From Cohaesibacter intestini (GTDB lineage: Bacteria; Pseudomonadota; Alphaproteobacteria; Rhizobiales; Cohaesibacteraceae): DNA of 64,000 bases. Where the stretch lies: NCBI RefSeq assembly GCF_003324485.1, contig NZ_QODK01000005.1, positions 237,471 through 301,470 on the forward strand, in the 5' to 3' direction. Shown here piece by piece: positions 17,285-26,587 of this stretch (positions within the stretch are counted from its first letter, which is position 1; each line of letters opens with the position of its first letter). The position numbers were made by a program, and so were the translations under genes. A model generated the notes under the pieces. The model made no database searches and was not told where the DNA came from. It saw only the letters and a list, made by a program, of their open reading frames with translations.

Positions 17285-19843
17285 TCAGACAGCGGCAATC
17301 AGCGCCTTCGTATAAGCATGCTGCGGATCGGCAATGAGAGCATCGGACGGCGCGTCTTCAACAAGGCGCCCCCTGTTCAACACCATCAAGCGGTCACAAA
17401 AATGGCGCGCCAACGCGATATCATGTGAGATGAACAAAAAGGCGGTCCCCAGCTCCACACGCAGGCTTGCAAACACATCCATCACCTCCATGCGGATCGC
17501 CTGATCGATCATCGACGTGGGTTCATCGGCAATGATCAGCGAGGGACATGTGACAATCGCCCGCGCCAAGGCAACCCGCTGTCTCTGCCCTCCGGACAAG
17601 GAGACCGGAAGTCGGTTTAAAAAGGCGCGATCCGTTGGCAGTCGAACCCGGTCCAGCGCCTCGCAAATCGGCAACTGATGATCCGCCCAGCCCCCACCCT
17701 TGACAATTCGCATCGGCTCGGCCACCAGATCGCCAACCTGCATCCGATTGTTAAGGCTCTGATAGGGGTCCTGAAACACCATCTGCACCTTCTGCCGCAT
17801 CCGGCGCGCATCGGCACGGGACAGGGAGTTCCAGTCCATACCCTTGATTAAGATCGACCCGGCATTGGGCCGGGAAAGCCCAAGCAACAGCAGCGCAAGG
17901 GTCGTCTTGCCTGCCCCCGACCCACCAACCAGCCCGACACTCTCCCCTGCTTGAAGGGTGAAGGAGAGATCATCAAGCACTGTGACCCGTTCCTTTCGTC
18001 CCAGGCCATAGACGGAGGCGCCTGCGACCGGAAACTGCTTGGTCAGATGCAGACATTCCAGCAAAGGAGGCTCATCCACTTCACCGACCGGATTGCCAAT
18101 CGGTAAAGCTGGCGCAGCCCAGCGACGGGGTTCTTTCAGGGTGGGGAGCGTCTCCAACAAGGCGCGAAGGGGGCAAGGCCCTGCGTCAGATCCGACCTCG
18201 GTGAGCACGCCGTGCTCCATCCTTGCAACCCGATCACAATGACGAGCAATCAGAGGCAGATTGTGGCTGACCAACAGCATGGTCAGTCCCATCTCTTTGC
18301 GCAAATGCAACAGCAAGTCCATCAGGCTTTGCTGGACCAGCACATCAAGGCCGGAGGTCGGCTCATCGGCGATCAGCAAATCGGGCCTGCAACAAAGAGC
18401 AACGGCGATCACCGCCCGCTGGCGCATCCCACCGGAGAGGTGGTGAGGATAGCAGGAAAGATGTTTCTGCGTCAGCCCCACCTTGGTCATCCAGTCCTTG
18501 GCGATGGCAAGTCGCCTCGCAGGCGGCACCCCGGCCGCAACCAGCCGTTCCATCACCTGTTCGCCGATGGTCTGCACAGGATTGAGCGCATTCATCGCAT
18601 TCTGCGGGATCAACCCAATTCGTGTCCTGCGCAAGATCCGCATGTCCTCGTCTGACAAAGACAGCAAGTCAGTGCCGTCCAATCGGATTGCACCAGTGGT
18701 TAATCCCGCAGCCGGATCTGACAGACGAAGAACAGCCAGAGCCAGAGAGCTTTTGCCCGAGCCGGACTCCCCAACCAGTCCAACCACCTCGCCGTGCTGG
18801 ACCGACAGGGTCGCATCCTTGACCGCAACCAATGGACTGCCATCCATCCTCTGATAGACCACCTGAAGCCCATCAATCTGGAGAAAGCCCCCTTCGCCTT
18901 GCGGCGGCTTCGAGCGAATTGCCGCGCCGCCAGTCTTCCGTCCCTTCACCGACATACGCCCCATGAGCGTCCCGTCAAAGCCATAGCCGATGAAGGCAAG
19001 CGCCATGATGGTCACCGCAATGGCCAGTCCGGGCGGCAGGATCCAATGCACCCATGCCCCGGTCAAGAAGGCTGCCCGCCCATTGGCATGAAACAGCATT
19101 GTCCCCCAACTGGTCGTGAGCGGATCGCCAAGGCCGAGAAAATTCAGGGATGCCTCAATCAAAATGGCATTGTGCGCAACACGGACAAATTGTGGCACGA
19201 TCAGCGGAGCCAGTGCGGGCAGAATATGGCGCACACTGACAAACCAGCCAGAGGCCCCCATCGCACGCGAAGCCTCGACAAAAGTCGCCGCCCGGATCGA
19301 CAGGATCTGCGAGCGCAATTCCCGCAAGGGCTGTGCCCACATGACAAGCGTAATCACCACGATCTGTGTCCAGATCGACGCACCAAAATAAACCCCGAGC
19401 ACAATCACCAGCGGCAGCAAAGGCAGTGCCAGCGCAACATCCACCAGCCGCATCAGCAGCCGATCAAGCCACCCGCTTCGATCCTGGGCGCGGCCGCCAG
19501 CATCAAGTCCGGCAATCAAAGCCAAGGTGGTTGCAAGCCCTGTCGCCAACAGTGCCACCACAAGGCCGACAAACAGGGAGACCTGCGCCCCATACAAGAG
19601 CTGGGAAAAGAGATCCTGCCCGAAATCATCACATCCGAGCCAATGGTGGTGACTGGGCGGTGCAAAGGCCGCGCAGACCTCCGCTCTCGGCCCATAGGGC
19701 GCAAGCAGCGGCGCAAAAAGGGCGCACACCACCACCACAAGAAGCAAGCCAAGGCCAACCAGCTGTACCTTGCCCGTCAGGCTCGAAAAAGGCGCGAGCC
19801 CCGCAAAGCGTTTCAAGTCAAAGGCAGTAGAAGTCTTGGCCAT
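17285..19843 (-). CDS. Fused dipeptide-type ABC transporter: permease plus two ATPases
   Basis: This 852-residue protein joins three normally separate subunits. Residues about 25-290 are a DppC-type permease with the [11 protein letters not shown] coupling loop. Residues 321-575 are a DppD-type ATPase (GESGSGKSS at 358, LSGGMRQR at 469, [12 protein letters not shown] at 489). Residues 593-852 are a DppF-type ATPase (GGSGAGKTT at 640, [14 protein letters not shown]). The frame is uninterrupted and all ATPase motifs are intact, so it is not a broken gene. It works with the DppB-type permease and binding protein encoded directly upstream, importing a peptide, nickel chelate or similar solute that cannot be identified. 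Confidence 0.9.
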   Translation of the reverse strand: MAKTSTAFDLKRFAGLAPFSSLTGKVQLVGLGLLLVVVVCALFAPLLAPYGPRAEVCAAFAPPSHHHWLGCDDFGQDLFSQLLYGAQVSLFVGLVVALLATGLATTLALIAGLDAGGRAQDRSGWLDRLLMRLVDVALALPLLPLVIVLGVYFGASIWTQIVVITLVMWAQPLRELRSQILSIRAATFVEASRAMGASGWFVSVRHILPALAPLIVPQFVRVAHNAILIEASLNFLGLGDPLTTSWGTMLFHANGRAAFLTGAWVHWILPPGLAIAVTIMALAFIGYGFDGTLMGRMSVKGRKTGGAAIRSKPPQGEGGFLQIDGLQVVYQRMDGSPLVAVKDATLSVQHGEVVGLVGESGSGKSSLALAVLRLSDPAAGLTTGAIRLDGTDLLSLSDEDMRILRRTRIGLIPQNAMNALNPVQTIGEQVMERLVAAGVPPARRLAIAKDWMTKVGLTQKHLSCYPHHLSGGMRQRAVIAVALCCRPDLLIADEPTSGLDVLVQQSLMDLLLHLRKEMGLTMLLVSHNLPLIARHCDRVARMEHGVLTEVGSDAGPCPLRALLETLPTLKEPRRWAAPALPIGNPVGEVDEPPLLECLHLTKQFPVAGASVYGLGRKERVTVLDDLSFTLQAGESVGLVGGSGAGKTTLALLLLGLSRPNAGSILIKGMDWNSLSRADARRMRQKVQMVFQDPYQSLNNRMQVGDLVAEPMRIVKGGGWADHQLPICEALDRVRLPTDRAFLNRLPVSLSGGQRQRVALARAIVTCPSLIIADEPTSMIDQAIRMEVMDVFASLRVELGTAFLFISHDIALARHFCDRLMVLNRGRLVEDAPSDALIADPQHAYTKALIAAV

Positions 19844-19849
19844 GCACGC

Positions 19850-20824
19850 CTATCCCTCAATCCGGGTGCGGGGATCAATCAGCGGATAGAGCAGATCTGC
19901 CAGCAGGTTGGCCAAAATCACACTGCCGGTCGCAAGGACGAAAATGCCCTGCAGCAGGGGATAGTCCCGCGCCATGACACTGCCAACCACCAGACTGCCA
20001 AGCCCCGGATAGGCGAAAACCGTCTCGATGACCAAGGCACCGCCAACCAGCCCGCCAATCCCGACCATCGCATGGGTGACAAGCGGCAATAGTGCATTGC
20101 GAAAGGCATGTCGGACCATGATCCACCGCTCCGACAGTCCCTTGGCGCGCGCAAATAGAATATAATCCTGCTCCAGCACGCCCAGCATCGAGGAACGGGC
20201 AATCAGCAACACCGACGCCATTTGCACCAGCCCCAGCGCCAGCACTGGCAGAATCAGTCTTTTGCCAACCCCCAGCAGCCAATCCAGCGTCCCCGGCACG
20301 GCACCCAGCTCATAGGCGCCGAAGGACGGCAGCCAGTGCAGAATGGTTGAAAAGAGGATGATCAGCAGCATGGCGAGCCAGAAGGGTGGCAGCGAGCCGA
20401 CAAACAGCACCCCCGCCATGGTCGCAACATCACAAAAGCCCCCCCGTCGCCAGGCTGCCAGCACCCCCAGCAGAGACCCAAGCGTCAGCGCAAGGACCAA
20501 TGCGCTGCCCGTCAGCAAAAGGGTCCATGGCAGTCGGCTGATCACGATGTCCCAGACCGGCTGCCCCAGATGGGTCGACAGGCCGAAATCACCCTGCAGG
20601 ATGCCCACCAGATAGAGCCAGAATTGCTCTGGCAACGAGCGATCCAGCCCGAACTCAGCCATCAGGCGCAACCTGTCCTTCCCGGACAGGGCCACAAGGG
20701 TCTCCTCCCCCAACAGATAGTCAAGCGGATCTCCCGGCGCGATCCGCGGCAACAGAAAGTTGATGCCCAACGCCACCAACAACGTCGCCGCATAATGGAA
20801 GACCAGCCGCAGATATCGCATCAC
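19850..20824 (-). CDS. ABC transporter permease, DppB type
   Basis: This 324-residue membrane protein is the second permease of the importer, partner to the permease domain at the start of the fused protein six bases downstream. It has a typical N-terminal helix, the large periplasmic loop with PGDPLDYLLGEETLVAL, and the coupling segment YILFARAKGLSERWIMVRHAFRNA. About six membrane segments are visible. ATG 20824 follows GGCGGTG, weak but acceptable. The specific substrate is unknown. Confidence 0.9.
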   Translation of the reverse strand: MMRYLRLVFHYAATLLVALGINFLLPRIAPGDPLDYLLGEETLVALSGKDRLRLMAEFGLDRSLPEQFWLYLVGILQGDFGLSTHLGQPVWDIVISRLPWTLLLTGSALVLALTLGSLLGVLAAWRRGGFCDVATMAGVLFVGSLPPFWLAMLLIILFSTILHWLPSFGAYELGAVPGTLDWLLGVGKRLILPVLALGLVQMASVLLIARSSMLGVLEQDYILFARAKGLSERWIMVRHAFRNALLPLVTHAMVGIGGLVGGALVIETVFAYPGLGSLVVGSVMARDYPLLQGIFVLATGSVILANLLADLLYPLIDPRTRIEG

Positions 20825-20851
20825 CGCCTCCTCCTCTGCCCGACCATTCCG

Positions 20852-22537
20852 CTAGTCCACTCTCTTGGTCAGCTCATCCACCACCTGCGCCCGCTGAGGC
20901 CGCGGTAGGAAGGAATATTTGTGGAAGATGCCATAGCCCGCCGAAGAGGCATAATTGTCGTAAGACTGCCACCGATAGGCAAAATAGCCATCGGGATACC
21001 AGAGCATCACCCGGCTCGGATAGGCATTCTGATAGGCTTGCAGTTCGTGGGAGATTTTAAGCCGGTCGGCCCGACTGTCTGCCTTCAGCCAACGATTAAG
21101 AATTGCCTCCTTTTCCGTTTCCGGCGCCAGCGCACGCTTGTTGTCCCCTTTTGACAGCAAGGCCAACATGTCCTGATCCGCCAGCCCGTGGGGGGTGATG
21201 TCCATGACGCGAAAATCATAGCGCCCGGTCTTCCAGGCAGCTGCCAGCGAAGCCGGATCCACCGCCTGCACATGCGCTCGCAAGCCCACCGCCGCCAGTT
21301 GGGACATCACCATCTGAGCAGCCCTGAGCAACAACGGACGGTTCGAGGCGACCTTGATCTGCCAGTCAATCGGGCGCCCTCCGGGCAGATCGCGCCAGCC
21401 ATCCCCGTCTCTGTCCACCAGACCATGCGCCTTCAATAGGCGTTTCGCCTTGACCGGATCATAGCCGACGCGCAAGTCAGGACGGGTCCAGAAGCTGTCC
21501 ACGTGGGGCCAGCCGCGACTGCCAGATGTTCCCATCCCGAGCAGGATCCGTCGCACCATGGCATCGGGGTTGATTGCCAGCGCGATGGCTTGCCGCAAGT
21601 CTCGATCATCAAAGGGTGCGCGCCCCAGATTGATGTCGAGCCAGACACCCCAAAGGCTCGGAGCCTTGGCAATCTCGATATCCGGGTCATCCCGCCATTG
21701 ATTGACCAGTTCCGGCGGCAGCGAACGAGCGGCCCCATCCAACTCGCCGCTTTTGAGCGCAGTGAACAGGGTCTGTGGATCCTTGATCATCACAAGGATC
21801 AGCTCATCGACCAGCGGCTTTCCCTTCCAATAATCGGGATTGGCCTGATAGCGGTAAAATTCATCTGCCTTATATTCGACCAGCCTGTATGGCCCGGTGC
21901 CGATGGCGAGGCCTGTGAAGGCGCGTGGATTGTCCACCTCTTGCCATTGCTTCTTTTGCAGGATCGGCAAGTCGGCAGCGGTGATCAGGTCAAAATTCGG
22001 CATCGGCATCTTTGCGCGCACCCGGAGCCTCAGCCGCCCCAGCACCTTGATCTCTTCAAAGCGCGGCAGGGCGGAGGTGTGGTGGGTCCAGCGATTGATC
22101 GGACCTTTGCGGTAATAGTCAAAGGTAAAGGCCACATCCTCCGCGGAAAATGCGCTGCCATCATGCCATTTGACCCCGTCCCGAAGGGTGATCTCCCATG
22201 TCCGGGCATCATCACTCACCCGCCGGATATCGGTCGCCAGCCAATTGCCCGCCTTGCCGCCATAAGGAGACGGTTCGCGCAGCTTGTCGAAGGCCAGCCA
22301 CAACAGCCAGTCATTCCAACTGTTGCCAATGGTATAGGTGGTGATGTTGCCAGCGCTGTTCCAAATGCCGATCTTCAACCGTTTGGCCTGTCTGGGCCCT
22401 TGATGATCCATCGCCGACACCATGCCCGCCAAAGGCGGCTGAGCGGATGAGCCATCACCGGCATGAGCAGCAGACCCGAGGGCCAGCATCAACAAGTTCA
22501 AGAGGAAAGCAAAGACTTTGAGAGCGACCTGTGCCAT
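20852..22537 (-). CDS. Peptide-type ABC transporter substrate-binding protein (SBP family 5)
   Basis: This 561-residue exported protein captures the solute for the fused importer. ATG 22537 is preceded by GAAGG and followed by a signal peptide ending at GSAAHAGDG; the frame stays open upstream to 22978 but without similarity. Family 5 features include WEITLRDGVKWHDGSAFSAEDVAFTFDYY, the GTGPYRLVEY stretch and DLRQAIALAINPDAMV. No lipoprotein cysteine is present. It is the first gene of a three-gene operon. Ligands of this family range from peptides to opines and cannot be assigned here. Confidence 0.9.
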   Translation of the reverse strand: MAQVALKVFAFLLNLLMLALGSAAHAGDGSSAQPPLAGMVSAMDHQGPRQAKRLKIGIWNSAGNITTYTIGNSWNDWLLWLAFDKLREPSPYGGKAGNWLATDIRRVSDDARTWEITLRDGVKWHDGSAFSAEDVAFTFDYYRKGPINRWTHHTSALPRFEEIKVLGRLRLRVRAKMPMPNFDLITAADLPILQKKQWQEVDNPRAFTGLAIGTGPYRLVEYKADEFYRYQANPDYWKGKPLVDELILVMIKDPQTLFTALKSGELDGAARSLPPELVNQWRDDPDIEIAKAPSLWGVWLDINLGRAPFDDRDLRQAIALAINPDAMVRRILLGMGTSGSRGWPHVDSFWTRPDLRVGYDPVKAKRLLKAHGLVDRDGDGWRDLPGGRPIDWQIKVASNRPLLLRAAQMVMSQLAAVGLRAHVQAVDPASLAAAWKTGRYDFRVMDITPHGLADQDMLALLSKGDNKRALAPETEKEAILNRWLKADSRADRLKISHELQAYQNAYPSRVMLWYPDGYFAYRWQSYDNYASSAGYGIFHKYSFLPRPQRAQVVDELTKRVD

Positions 22538-22880
22538 GGCGGGCCTTCGATAATCAGACGAAAAGGAGAGCCGATCCAGGCTCAAACACAACCAAAAGGA
22601 TAGGCTCGCCCAATCGCCCTTGCGTTGACAAGGATCAGCCAAACCAAAACTAGTCACAGAACGCAGTGTCAAGTTCAAACCGGCATACTGAAGACAGAGA
22701 CCCGCCAAAAGCGTGTGCATTCCTGTGATTTGTGTGATGTTTATCAAACCTTTTGCAGCTTCCTCTCGATAAGATCTGCACCCAAGACTGAACCACCCGA
22801 CATCAAGCCAACCCGCAGCGGCGCAGATCTGTGCACTGGCCGCACCCAAGGCCCGGCAAGCGCGTAACGAGGACGGAAAA
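22538..22880. promoter_or_regulatory. Divergent intergenic region
   Basis: This 343-bp gap between the binding-protein gene (minus) and uridine kinase (plus) must hold both promoters. I see no convincing operator, RNA gene or open frame with a ribosome site. Confidence 0.5.
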
Positions 22881-23495
22881 ATGAAGATTATTTCGATTGC
22901 AGGAGGCTCCGCATCCGGCAAGAGCTCCTTTGCCCGCAGACTGCAGAACCGGATTGGCAAGGACAGAGCCAATCTCATTTGCGAGGATGACTATTATCTG
23001 GGCGCGGTCGAGGGCAACTTTGACCATATCGACACCAAGGATCACGACCTGCTGCTCGCTCATATCAATGATCTGAAAGCCCACAAGACCATTGAGATTC
23101 CCAGATATGACATGAAAATTCATGATCGCTCTGAAGAGACCGAGAAAATGACCTACAAGGATGTCCTGATCCTGGAAGGCACACAGATCCTCTATCGCAA
23201 CAAACTCTCGCGACTGGCTGACTGCAAGGTTTATATCGATGCTCCGGACGATATCCGGCTGGCCCGCCGAATGGCCCGCGACATCATCGAGCGCAAACGC
23301 GACCCCGAAGACATCATCAATCAGTATCTCGAACAGGTGAAACCGATGCATTATCGCTACACCTATCCGGCCAAATATGTTGCTGACGTGATCATCAACA
23401 ACGAGTTCAGCATGTATAAAAACCCTTCACGGCTGGATCGCTATATTGAACTCATCATCCATCGGGTTTTGGGATCAGAAGACCTCGCTCAGTAA
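22881..23495 (+). CDS. udk: Uridine kinase-like P-loop kinase
   Basis: This 204-residue cytoplasmic kinase of the uridine kinase/phosphoribulokinase family probably phosphorylates uridine or cytidine for salvage. The P-loop GGSASGKSS is at residues 8-16, the nucleoside-binding EDDYY near 37, and VLILEGTQIL with ARRMARDIIERKRD matches the lid region. ATG 22881 follows GAGGACGGAAAA. It stands alone between unrelated genes. Sequence identity to E. coli Udk is moderate, so a different small substrate is possible. Its location 11 kb from the pyrimidine degradation locus is suggestive but not proof of a link. Confidence 0.8.
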   Translation: MKIISIAGGSASGKSSFARRLQNRIGKDRANLICEDDYYLGAVEGNFDHIDTKDHDLLLAHINDLKAHKTIEIPRYDMKIHDRSEETEKMTYKDVLILEGTQILYRNKLSRLADCKVYIDAPDDIRLARRMARDIIERKRDPEDIINQYLEQVKPMHYRYTYPAKYVADVIINNEFSMYKNPSRLDRYIELIIHRVLGSEDLAQ

Positions 23496-24046
23496 TAAAT
23501 CGGTCACACTCAAATAAAAGAAGACTCAAAGATCCGGTCTCGCTCAAAGAGAAAGCAGACACCGGATCGGCAATTTAAAAAATCTGCCTATACATCACCC
23601 ACCCCACTTGTGATAAGATTAATAATTAATCACAGGTGGTGATTTCAAAGTCAAAACAATGCTCAAAATTTAGGCGGGAAAGCAACAAAGTCTATTGGCC
23701 CTCCGGTCATGCAAAGCTTAACATTTTGAAAAATAGACACTTTAACAAAATGAATAGTATGGCCCAGAATTTGCTCTATTGAGATGACAGGGTCATGAGA
23801 TAACTAGGCCTTCAAGCTCGAATGAGGCTCACATAAGCGATTTTCAGCGTCGCAATCGCCAATATGCAAACGCGCCAAGCGATGAAGACGCCATTGCAGC
23901 AACGACGCGCCATTCGAATCCTTGATGCTCAAAACCCGACGATGCAAGGAGACGACCTCGACTTGGTCGGCCCCGGACATCAAATTGCAAGGCGAGAGAT
24001 TGCGCGGCCGGTGACCCGACGCAGTTCAAGAGGGAAGGTGTATTGC
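23496..24046 (+). promoter_or_regulatory. Long non-coding stretch ahead of the ATP-grasp cluster
   Basis: About 550 bp without a supported gene. It holds a hairpin after udk (23531-23568) and an A/T-rich two-level inverted repeat at 23594-23643 (ATCACC...TGTGAT facing ATCACA...GGTGAT). The promoter of the ATP-grasp cluster should lie in the right half. The open frame continues upstream of 24047 but shows no similarity. Confidence 0.5.
23531..23568 (+). terminator. Possible terminator of udk
   Basis: GATCCGGT pairs perfectly with ACCGGATC and further GTCT/AGAC pairs lie inside. Only a weak T-rich tail follows, so termination may be inefficient. Confidence 0.45.
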
Positions 24047-25516
24047 GTGAGCAACTATGACTCTGAGGCGTTTTTCTGCGAAATGTCGAGCAACATGGCA
24101 GAACGCAGTCCCCAACTGGAGGACATCTGGAACCGATTTGATCAAGCCGATTTTGACGATCTGAAAAGCCGCGCCAAGGATGCGGATCTGGAATTGTTCA
24201 ATCTTGGCGTCACCTTCACCGTCTATAGCGACAAGGATGTCATTGACCGGGTGTTGCCCTTCGACATCATCCCCCGCATTCTGACGGCCAGCGAATGGAA
24301 CACCATCGATCGCGGTGTCATCCAAAGGGTATCGGCAATCAACGCCTTCCTGCATGACATCTATCACGAACAGCATATCCTCAACGATGGCACCGTGCCG
24401 CGCGATCTGGTGATGGGCAACGCCAATTTCCGCGACATCATGGTCGGCTTTGAACCTGCAGCGGGGGTTTATACTCACATTGCCGGCACGGATATTATCC
24501 GCGACGACGATGGCAGGTTTCTGGTTCTTGAGGACAATGTCCGCTCACCGTCTGGCGTTTCCTATGTGGTGGAAAACCGCCACCTGATGGAACGGTCCTT
24601 CCCGGATCTGCTGGCAAACCTGAGATTGCGCAAGGTCTCGGACTATGGCCGCACCCTGTTTGAAAAACTGTCCGAGACAGTACCGTCAGGGGCAGCAGAC
24701 AAGGACAATCCGCAAGTGGTCGTGATGTCCCCGGGCATGTTCAACTCGGCCTATTTCGAGCATATATTCCTCGCCCGTGAAATGGGCGTGCCGGTGGTCG
24801 AAGGCAGCGATCTGTTCTGCGATGACGACCGGGTCTTCATGAAGACCATTGCCGGCCCCAAGCGGGTGGATGTCATCTATCGCCGCATTGATGATGCCTT
24901 CCTTGATCCCGAAGCCTTCCGGCCGGATTCCATGCTCGGCGTCAAGGGACTGATCAACGCCATGCTCAAAGGCAATGTCACCATCGCCAATGCCATTGGC
25001 ACCGGAGTTGCCGACGACAAGGCGGTCTATGCCTATATGCCGCGCATCATCAAATATTATCTCGACGAAGACCCGATCCTCGACAATGTCGAGACACATA
25101 TCTGCCGGGAAGAAGATGCTCTGCAATATACCCTCGATCACATGGAAGAACTGGTGGTCAAGCCCGTCGGCGAGAGCGGCGGCTATGGCATCACCATCGG
25201 CCCCAAGGCATCAAGGGAAGAGCTGGAGAAGGCGCGCGAGAGCCTGCTCGCCGATCCGGCCAATTTCATCTCCCAGCCGATGATTTCCCTTTCGGTCTGC
25301 CCGACCCTTGGCGAAAGCGATCTGGTGCCACGCCATGTCGATCTGCGCCCCTTTGCGGTCACCGGCAAGGGCACATGGGTTCTGCCCGGTGGCCTCACCC
25401 GCGTGGCCTTGCGAGAAGGCTCGATCGTCGTCAATTCCTCGCAAGGCGGCGGCACCAAGGATACGTGGGTCCTGTGTGGTCCCAAGGAAACCCGCACCGG
25501 AGGAAACCGTTCATGA
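24047..25516 (+). CDS. Circularly permuted ATP-grasp protein
   Basis: This protein of about 489 residues belongs to the circularly permuted ATP-grasp type 2 family, predicted to form amide bonds with ATP. GTG 24047 is chosen because GAGGGAAGG lies 7 bases upstream. Family landmarks include GVIQRVSAINAFLHDIY, NANFRDIMVG, VLEDNVRSPSGVSYVVENR, the FMKTIAGPKRVDVIYRRIDD segment and VVKPVGESGGYGITIGP near the C-terminus. Substrates are unknown. It overlaps the next gene (alpha-E) by four bases, so the two are translated together, matching the conserved partnership of these families. Confidence 0.88.
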   Translation: MSNYDSEAFFCEMSSNMAERSPQLEDIWNRFDQADFDDLKSRAKDADLELFNLGVTFTVYSDKDVIDRVLPFDIIPRILTASEWNTIDRGVIQRVSAINAFLHDIYHEQHILNDGTVPRDLVMGNANFRDIMVGFEPAAGVYTHIAGTDIIRDDDGRFLVLEDNVRSPSGVSYVVENRHLMERSFPDLLANLRLRKVSDYGRTLFEKLSETVPSGAADKDNPQVVVMSPGMFNSAYFEHIFLAREMGVPVVEGSDLFCDDDRVFMKTIAGPKRVDVIYRRIDDAFLDPEAFRPDSMLGVKGLINAMLKGNVTIANAIGTGVADDKAVYAYMPRIIKYYLDEDPILDNVETHICREEDALQYTLDHMEELVVKPVGESGGYGITIGPKASREELEKARESLLADPANFISQPMISLSVCPTLGESDLVPRHVDLRPFAVTGKGTWVLPGGLTRVALREGSIVVNSSQGGGTKDTWVLCGPKETRTGGNRS

Positions 25517-26517
25517 CCATGCTGCTCAGCCGCTATGCCGAAGCCCTCTTCTGGTTCGCTCGCTATGTTGAACGCTCCGCCAGCCTTGCCCGCATTCTCA
25601 ATGTTCAGGCCGGCTTCTGGCAGGATGACGCCAATCAAGAAAACTGGTCGGCGATTCTCTCCCTTTATGCCGACAAGGACCGGTTCGAGGAAAAATACGA
25701 CACGATCAATGCCCGCAATGTGGCCAGCTTTTACGTCACCGACCGGGACAATCCCGGCTCCATCCTGTCATGCCTGTGGGCCGCGCGCGAAAATGCCCGC
25801 CTGCTGCGCCCCCTGATATCGGTGTCGATGTGGTCCTACATCAACATGTCCTTCAACGAGTTCAGCAAACTCTCCAACTGGGATCTGCACTCAACCCGGC
25901 TGGCCCGGACCTGCGAGATGATTGCCCGGCGCTGCGACGCCATCATGGGCGTCACCGAGAGCACCTACTACCGCGACGCTGGCTGGCGGTTCTACCAGTT
26001 GGGCCTATGGATCGAACGGGCGGACCAGACCAGCCGATTGCTTGATGTGAAGGTTGCCCAGATTGCCTCCACCCACTGGCTGGATGACGGCGAAGATGCG
26101 GTCGCCGACGCCGAGTTCTGGAAGCTTCTGCTGCATTCCTTTGAAGCCTATCATGCCTTCCAGCGCGCCGAATCCGGCCTGCTGGATCCCAAGAAGGTCG
26201 CCAATTTCCTGATGTTCAACGAAAGCTTCCCGCGCTCGCTGACCCATTGCATCGGCGAAGTGCAGAACATGCTCAAGGACCTCTATCTGGGCTACAAGCT
26301 TTATCATGTCGAATATAGCTACGAGGAAGTCGAGAAATTGCTCTACGAGCTGGAATCGGCGGCCAACGATCCGCATCTTCATTTGCGGTTCCACGGCTTC
26401 AACGACAAGGTCCAGCATCGGCTGATGGAAATAACCCAAAGCCTCGGCACGTCTTTCTTCGGGCATGTGGATGTCCCTCCTGAAGACGTTTCATCCCAAA
26501 CCCAGAGTCAGGCCTGA
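25513..26517 (+). CDS. Alpha-E domain protein (DUF403)
   Basis: This 334-residue helical protein consists of an alpha-E domain. Diagnostic segments are LLSRYAEALFWFARYVERSASLARIL at the start, NARLLRPLISVSMW, and FYQLGLWIERADQTSRLLDV, which resemble the ERA motifs repeated in this family. The ATG at 25513 overlaps the ATP-grasp stop codon (ATGA) and follows GGAGG. Alpha-E proteins always accompany circularly permuted ATP-grasp proteins and have been predicted to act in peptide synthesis or modification; no biochemical role is established that I know of. Confidence 0.88.
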   Translation: MTMLLSRYAEALFWFARYVERSASLARILNVQAGFWQDDANQENWSAILSLYADKDRFEEKYDTINARNVASFYVTDRDNPGSILSCLWAARENARLLRPLISVSMWSYINMSFNEFSKLSNWDLHSTRLARTCEMIARRCDAIMGVTESTYYRDAGWRFYQLGLWIERADQTSRLLDVKVAQIASTHWLDDGEDAVADAEFWKLLLHSFEAYHAFQRAESGLLDPKKVANFLMFNESFPRSLTHCIGEVQNMLKDLYLGYKLYHVEYSYEEVEKLLYELESAANDPHLHLRFHGFNDKVQHRLMEITQSLGTSFFGHVDVPPEDVSSQTQSQA

Positions 26518-26587
26518 GAAGCGCCTGACTCCGCTTCATCATTCCGTTTGACGATCCGATTTTGGGCAACCCGAAAGGCGCCTGTAC

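Noticed and set aside
23609..23634. CRP-like site TGTGAT-N14-ATCACA
   Set aside because: CRP sites need a 6-base spacer; 14 bases does not fit.
23844..24029. Small minus-strand frame ending in a hydrophobic stretch and Arg-rich tail, resembling a sorting signal
   Set aside because: It is only 61 codons, has no ribosome site and no export signal at its start; likely chance.
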